18,167 bases of DNA from positions 1 to 18,167 of the forward strand of contig CAZMPM010000024.1 in the NCBI GenBank assembly GCA_964568525.1, read 5' to 3'. Position 1 is the first letter of the stretch; each line of letters starts with the position of its first letter. Source of the DNA: CAYZPB01 sp964568525 (GTDB taxonomy: Bacteria; Bacillota; Bacilli; Tepidibacillales; Tepidibacillaceae). The notes under the pieces are model-generated. The model saw only the letters and a program-made list of their open reading frames with translations, made no database searches and had not been told where the DNA came from. Positions 14,427 through 18,167 of the stretch are shown piece after piece. The position numbers and the translations under genes were made by a program.

Positions 14427-16187
14427 ATGAGAGTATTTAAAGATCTTGCCTGGTTCTTCAAAAAAGAGAAAAAAAGTTATATAGTCGGCATTCTCGTTCT
14501 AATGATTGTGGCGGCTATTATTCTGTTCCCACCTTATGCCGTGGGCATTGTTGTTGACCATATTGACCAAGGAACCTTAACCGTGAAAATTTTATTCACC
14601 TGGTTAGCGTTAATTGTGCTCAGTGGTTTTGTGCTCTATGGGCTGCGTTTTTTCTGGCGGATTATGATTTACGGCGCAGCTGCACGCTTAGCGCAGGAAT
14701 TGCGGAATGATTTATACAAACATTTTACTGAACATACGCCTGACTTCTATAATGAACAACGAACCGGCGATTTAATGGCGCATGCAACAAACGACGTGCG
14801 GGCTGTTGAAATGACAGCAGGCGATGGCATACTAACACTAATTGATTCCATCACACTTGGCGGAATGGTTGTTATTATGATGTCTGTATTTGTCAGCTGG
14901 GAATTAACGATAATCAGCCTTTTACCAATGCCGTTTATGGCGATTATTACAGGTAGATACGGAACGTTGATTCATCAGCGCTTTGCCTTAGCGCAATCTT
15001 CCTTTTCCAATTTAAATGACAAAGTGCAGGAGAGCATTTCTGGAATACGCGTTACTAAATCTTTCGGTATCGAGGAGGCTGAAATTGAAGACTTCTCCAG
15101 CAAATCCGAGGACGCGGTTAAGAAAAATATCGCTGTTGCGAAAATCGACGCATTATTCGATCCGACAATTCTTTTCATTGTTGGGATTTCCTACTTCTTA
15201 GCAATTGCCTTTGGATCTTATTATGTCGTTATCGACAAAATAAGTATCGGTCAACTTACAACCTTTATTATGTACTTAGGTAACCTAATTTGGCCAATGC
15301 TCGCTTTTGGTTGGCTGTTTAATATTGTCGAGCGTGGTCACGCTTCTTATGACCGGATTAGAGCGCTCTTAAGTATTAAACCATCTGTTGTCGATAAAGA
15401 AGACGCAATCGATTTGGTCCCACAAGGTGATATCAGCTACCGAATTAACAGTTTTAACTATAATTCGGAAGAAGAGACTGTGCTTAAGGAGATTTCGTTT
15501 GACTTAAAACGCGGCGAAACACTCGGTATTGTTGGGCGAACCGGTAGCGGCAAATCAACACTCTCGCGTCTATTGTTGCGTGAATTCGACTTGACTGATG
15601 GCGATATCCAGATTGACGGGCGCTCCATTTACGACTACAAAATTGATTCACTGCGCCAGACAATCGGCTATGTACCGCAAGACCATTTCCTTTTCTCTAC
15701 AACGATTGCGGAGAACATTGCTTTTGCTAAGCCAGAAGCATCGATGGAGGAGATTCGCGAAGTAGCAGCACTTGCCTATATTGATCGCGATATCATGCAG
15801 TTTCCTGACGGCTACGGAACAATTGTTGGCGAACGTGGAACGACACTTTCTGGCGGGCAGAAACAGCGTATTTCGATAGCTCGCGCCCTCTTATTAAATT
15901 CTGAAATTCTAATACTTGATGATGCACTATCTGCTGTCGATGCAAAAACAGAGAAGGCGATTCTAAAAAATCTACTCCAATTACGTGAGGGAAAAACAAC
16001 AATTATTGCATCGCATCGCATCAGTTCGCTCAGTCACGCAAACTTAATTATTGTTCTGGAGAATGGCGAAGTAGTTGAGCGAGGAACTCATCAACAGCTG
16101 ATAACACACGACGGTTGGTATAAAGAAATTTATACTAGACAACAACTTGAACAACAACTAGAGCAAGGCGGTGAGTTGAATGTCTAG
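14427..16187 (+). CDS. ABC exporter half-transporter, degenerate-site subunit (BmrC/YheI-like)
   Basis: Type-I ABC exporter subunit: about six membrane helices (residues about 17-300) fused to an ATPase domain. It probably exports drugs, peptides or lipids as a heterodimer with the next gene's product. The ATPase domain has Walker A GRTGSGKS (370-377), Q-loop VPQDH (Gln418), a normal signature LSGGQ (474-478), Walker B ILILDD (494-499) and switch His530. Asp499 replaces the catalytic glutamate, the mark of the degenerate site in heterodimeric exporters such as BmrC and TM287. The 586 residues match BmrC/YheI. The ATG follows GTAAGGGGTTTATT. The gene overlaps its partner by 8 bases (ATGTCTAG). 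Expression may be controlled by the leader hairpin. The substrate cannot be predicted. Confidence 0.93.
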   Translation: MRVFKDLAWFFKKEKKSYIVGILVLMIVAAIILFPPYAVGIVVDHIDQGTLTVKILFTWLALIVLSGFVLYGLRFFWRIMIYGAAARLAQELRNDLYKHFTEHTPDFYNEQRTGDLMAHATNDVRAVEMTAGDGILTLIDSITLGGMVVIMMSVFVSWELTIISLLPMPFMAIITGRYGTLIHQRFALAQSSFSNLNDKVQESISGIRVTKSFGIEEAEIEDFSSKSEDAVKKNIAVAKIDALFDPTILFIVGISYFLAIAFGSYYVVIDKISIGQLTTFIMYLGNLIWPMLAFGWLFNIVERGHASYDRIRALLSIKPSVVDKEDAIDLVPQGDISYRINSFNYNSEEETVLKEISFDLKRGETLGIVGRTGSGKSTLSRLLLREFDLTDGDIQIDGRSIYDYKIDSLRQTIGYVPQDHFLFSTTIAENIAFAKPEASMEEIREVAALAYIDRDIMQFPDGYGTIVGERGTTLSGGQKQRISIARALLLNSEILILDDALSAVDAKTEKAILKNLLQLREGKTTIIASHRISSLSHANLIIVLENGEVVERGTHQQLITHDGWYKEIYTRQQLEQQLEQGGELNV

Positions 16188-17970
16188 TGAAACATTGGCT
16201 GCAGAACAACATTTGACTAAAGAAAATATTACGCGGAAACGGACAGTGAGACGTCTTGCCAGTTACACCAAAAAACATGCTGGACTCTTAACGTTTAGTT
16301 TCTCGATTTTGCTCTTGGCGACAATTGCGGATGTGCTTAGTCCGATTATCATAAAAACTTTTATCGATAATCACTTAGTACCACGCGATTTTGCAATAAA
16401 TAGCATTGTTGCATTAGCGATAGCTTATTTTGTTTTGCTAATTAGCGCAGGCGCTTTCAATTACGTGCAGTTGTTGTTATTTCAGAAAATCGCAGTACGC
16501 ATCATCCATCAGATTAGAATTGATGCCTTTAGCCATGTTGAACGACTAGGATTAGCATTTTTCGACCGGACTGCAGGCGGTAGCCTAATCTCGCGGATTA
16601 CTAATGATACTGAGGCAATTAAGGACCTCTACATAACAGTCCTATCAACCTTTGTCCAGAATATTGTAATGCTAATCGGGATTATTATTGCAATGTTCTA
16701 TCTTAATCCGAAACTGGCTCTATTATACTTGATTTTCTTGCCACTAATTTGTGTGTTAATTAGGGCCTATCAATACTTTAGCTCACGCGTCTTTCATCTT
16801 GCTCGAAAAAAATTAAGCCAACTGAACACTAAGTTGAATGAATCGATTCAGGGCATGACAATTATCCAGGCAATGCGTCAAGAAAAACGCTTTCGTGAAA
16901 GTTTCGCCAAAACTAATGAAGAACTATATAAAGCGACGCTTAAGAATGTGAAAATCAATGCTCTGTTAGGGCGAAGCGTAGTTGATATTATTTACTTGCT
17001 TGCTTTAACCTTAATTCTTGCTTTCTTCGGAATTCAGTCCTTTAACAGTTTTGTTGAGCTTGGTGTACTATACGCCTTTATCAACTACTTAGATCGCTTT
17101 TTCGAACCGATTAATATGATCATGCAGCGACTTAGTCAGTTCCAACAGGCGGTTGTTGCATCGGAGCGTGTTTTTGGATTGATTGACGAAGACCAGCTGG
17201 CACCTACTGCAATGGGTGAGGAAGAGCTTGCAATAACTGAAGGCCAGATTGAATTTAGAAATGTTACCTTCTCCTATGATGGTAAAGTTGATGTGCTAAA
17301 AGATATTAGTTTTGTCGCAAAACCTGGAGAAACGGTCGCGTTAGTTGGTCATACCGGCAGTGGCAAGAGTTCAATCAGCAACCTACTGATGCGTTTCTAC
17401 CCCTTGGAAAAAGGCGAGATTCTAATTGATGGTGTCAACCTAAACTCCTACCAAGAGAAAGAACTGCGGTGTAAATTGGGGCTTGTCCTGCAAGATGCTT
17501 TTCTCTTCTCGGGTGATATTAGCCATAATATCCGGCTTTTTGATGAGAATATTACTGATGAAAAAATTGTTGAAGCTGCGCGTTTTGTGCAAGCGGACCG
17601 CTTTATCGAACGTTTACCGGAACAATATCAACACCCTGTTGGCGAGCGGGGAAGCACCTTTTCCAGTGGCCAACGGCAATTAATCTCTTTTGCACGGACG
17701 ATGGCACTGGACCCGAAAATATTAGTGCTTGATGAGGCGACAGCTAATATTGATTCGGAGACGGAGAAAGCAATCCAATTTGCGCTTAAAAAGATGCGTA
17801 AAGGCAGAACAACAATAGCGATTGCCCATCGACTTTCAACGATTTATGATGCTGATCTGATTTTGGTGCTACATAAAGGCGAGATTGTCGAGCGTGGCAC
17901 CCACCAAGAGCTACTGCAACTGCAGGGACGTTACTATAATATGTACAATTTGCAATTAAAAAACGGCTAA
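16180..17970 (+). CDS. ABC exporter half-transporter, catalytic-site subunit (BmrD/YheH-like)
   Basis: Partner of the preceding subunit. The 596 residues have about six membrane helices (about 35-320) and an ATPase domain with Walker A GHTGSGKS (390-397), Q-loop Gln438, Walker B ILVLDE (514-519) with a normal catalytic Glu519, and switch His550. The signature is FSSGQ (494-498) instead of LSGGQ. In the heterodimer this altered signature faces the partner's Walker motifs, so both changes fall in the same, degenerate site, while this subunit's Glu519 works with the partner's normal LSGGQ. That complementary pattern is known for BmrCD and TM287/288. The start overlaps the upstream stop, so translation is coupled. 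The TAA stop lies inside the stem of the terminator. It is shorter than BmrD (about 670 residues), lacking that protein's extension. Confidence 0.93.
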   Translation: MSSETLAAEQHLTKENITRKRTVRRLASYTKKHAGLLTFSFSILLLATIADVLSPIIIKTFIDNHLVPRDFAINSIVALAIAYFVLLISAGAFNYVQLLLFQKIAVRIIHQIRIDAFSHVERLGLAFFDRTAGGSLISRITNDTEAIKDLYITVLSTFVQNIVMLIGIIIAMFYLNPKLALLYLIFLPLICVLIRAYQYFSSRVFHLARKKLSQLNTKLNESIQGMTIIQAMRQEKRFRESFAKTNEELYKATLKNVKINALLGRSVVDIIYLLALTLILAFFGIQSFNSFVELGVLYAFINYLDRFFEPINMIMQRLSQFQQAVVASERVFGLIDEDQLAPTAMGEEELAITEGQIEFRNVTFSYDGKVDVLKDISFVAKPGETVALVGHTGSGKSSISNLLMRFYPLEKGEILIDGVNLNSYQEKELRCKLGLVLQDAFLFSGDISHNIRLFDENITDEKIVEAARFVQADRFIERLPEQYQHPVGERGSTFSSGQRQLISFARTMALDPKILVLDEATANIDSETEKAIQFALKKMRKGRTTIAIAHRLSTIYDADLILVLHKGEIVERGTHQELLQLQGRYYNMYNLQLKNG

Positions 17971-17990
17971 TCGCTTAGCCGTTTTGTTTA
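17960..17990. terminator. Bidirectional intrinsic terminator between the ABC operon and the cvpA-like gene
   Basis: A perfect 11-bp stem AAAACGGCTAA (17960-17970) / TTAGCCGTTTT (17975-17985) with loop TCGC is followed by TTTTGTTT on the plus strand and by a run of Ts on the minus strand. It ends both convergent transcripts and includes the last codons and stop of the ABC gene. Confidence 0.88.
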
Positions 17991-18008
17991 TATTATACCG
18001 TTATATTA

Positions 18009-18167
18009 TTATTCGATGAAAGTATTCCAGAGATTATATGCCCTCTCCGTCAAGCCAGGCGTTATGTCGAGCATTGCCTGGGAAATAGTTGACTCAGCTA
18101 TATGCGTCTGAGCTACATCCGATGGTAGCACCGTAGCAAAATTGATTAAGAGTAACACTATCAAAAA
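18009..18167 (-). CDS. Probable CvpA-family membrane protein (C-terminal fragment, start off the right edge)
   Basis: The minus strand is open from the right edge to TAA at 18009-18011, giving 52 residues. The fragment starts in a hydrophobic segment (FLIVLLLINFATVLPSD), followed by a short amphipathic tail ending in RAYNLWNTFIE. CvpA (colicin V production) proteins end like this: a last membrane helix followed by a polar tail with a conserved Ser (here ESTISQAML). Position supports it, since cvpA lies just upstream of polX and mutS2 in Bacillus-type gene order, and mutS2 is the next minus-strand gene here. The fragment is short, so the identity rests largely on context; another small membrane protein is possible. 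It ends at the shared terminator. Confidence 0.55.
   Translation of the reverse strand, partial: FLIVLLLINFATVLPSDVAQTHIAESTISQAMLDITPGLTERAYNLWNTFIE

Overview
The window looks like chromosome from a low-GC Gram-positive bacterium (Bacillota, probably a clostridial-type anaerobe; I cannot place it further). The reasons are strong AGGAGG-type ribosome binding sites, sigma-A-like promoters with TGn-TATAAT elements, GTG and TTG start codons, a lipobox lipoprotein, a tRNA gene with encoded CCA, and the gene set mutS2-trxA-uvrC / murI-rph-rdgB / tig-clpX. From memory, Bacillus-type genomes keep these three blocks in the same relative order.

Layout. All conserved housekeeping genes are on the minus strand. 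From right to left they are: the C-terminal end of a probable CvpA membrane protein (cut by the right edge), mutS2, trxA, uvrC, murI, rph, rdgB, tRNA-Arg(UCU), tig and clpX (C-terminus cut by the left edge). Three plus-strand groups interrupt this backbone: a lipoprotein of unknown function (2652-3755); an XRE-cupin regulator, an AMP-forming acyl-CoA ligase and an RluA/RluD-type pseudouridine synthase (6289-9529); and a pair of overlapping ABC exporter half-transporter genes (14427-17970).

The backbone serves protein quality control (trigger factor, ClpX), ribosome rescue or DNA transactions (MutS2), thiol redox (thioredoxin), excision repair (UvrC), cell-wall precursor supply (glutamate racemase), tRNA 3'-end processing (RNase PH) and nucleotide-pool cleaning (RdgB). 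The two ABC genes form a heterodimeric exporter with one degenerate ATP site, like BmrCD/TM287-288 transporters. A promoter and a terminator-like hairpin precede them, suggesting control by premature termination, as known for B. subtilis bmrCD but with a different leader.

Points worth a second look are the leader hairpin, a GC-rich 15-nt-period repeat coding for a Cys/His-rich insert in the pseudouridine synthase, a single in-frame stop codon separating tig from clpX, an Asn replacing the usual His in the RdgB 'SHR' motif, and the strand pattern of the insertions. I see no insertion sequence, CRISPR array, phage or toxin system. No stretch over 300 bases lacks a gene.
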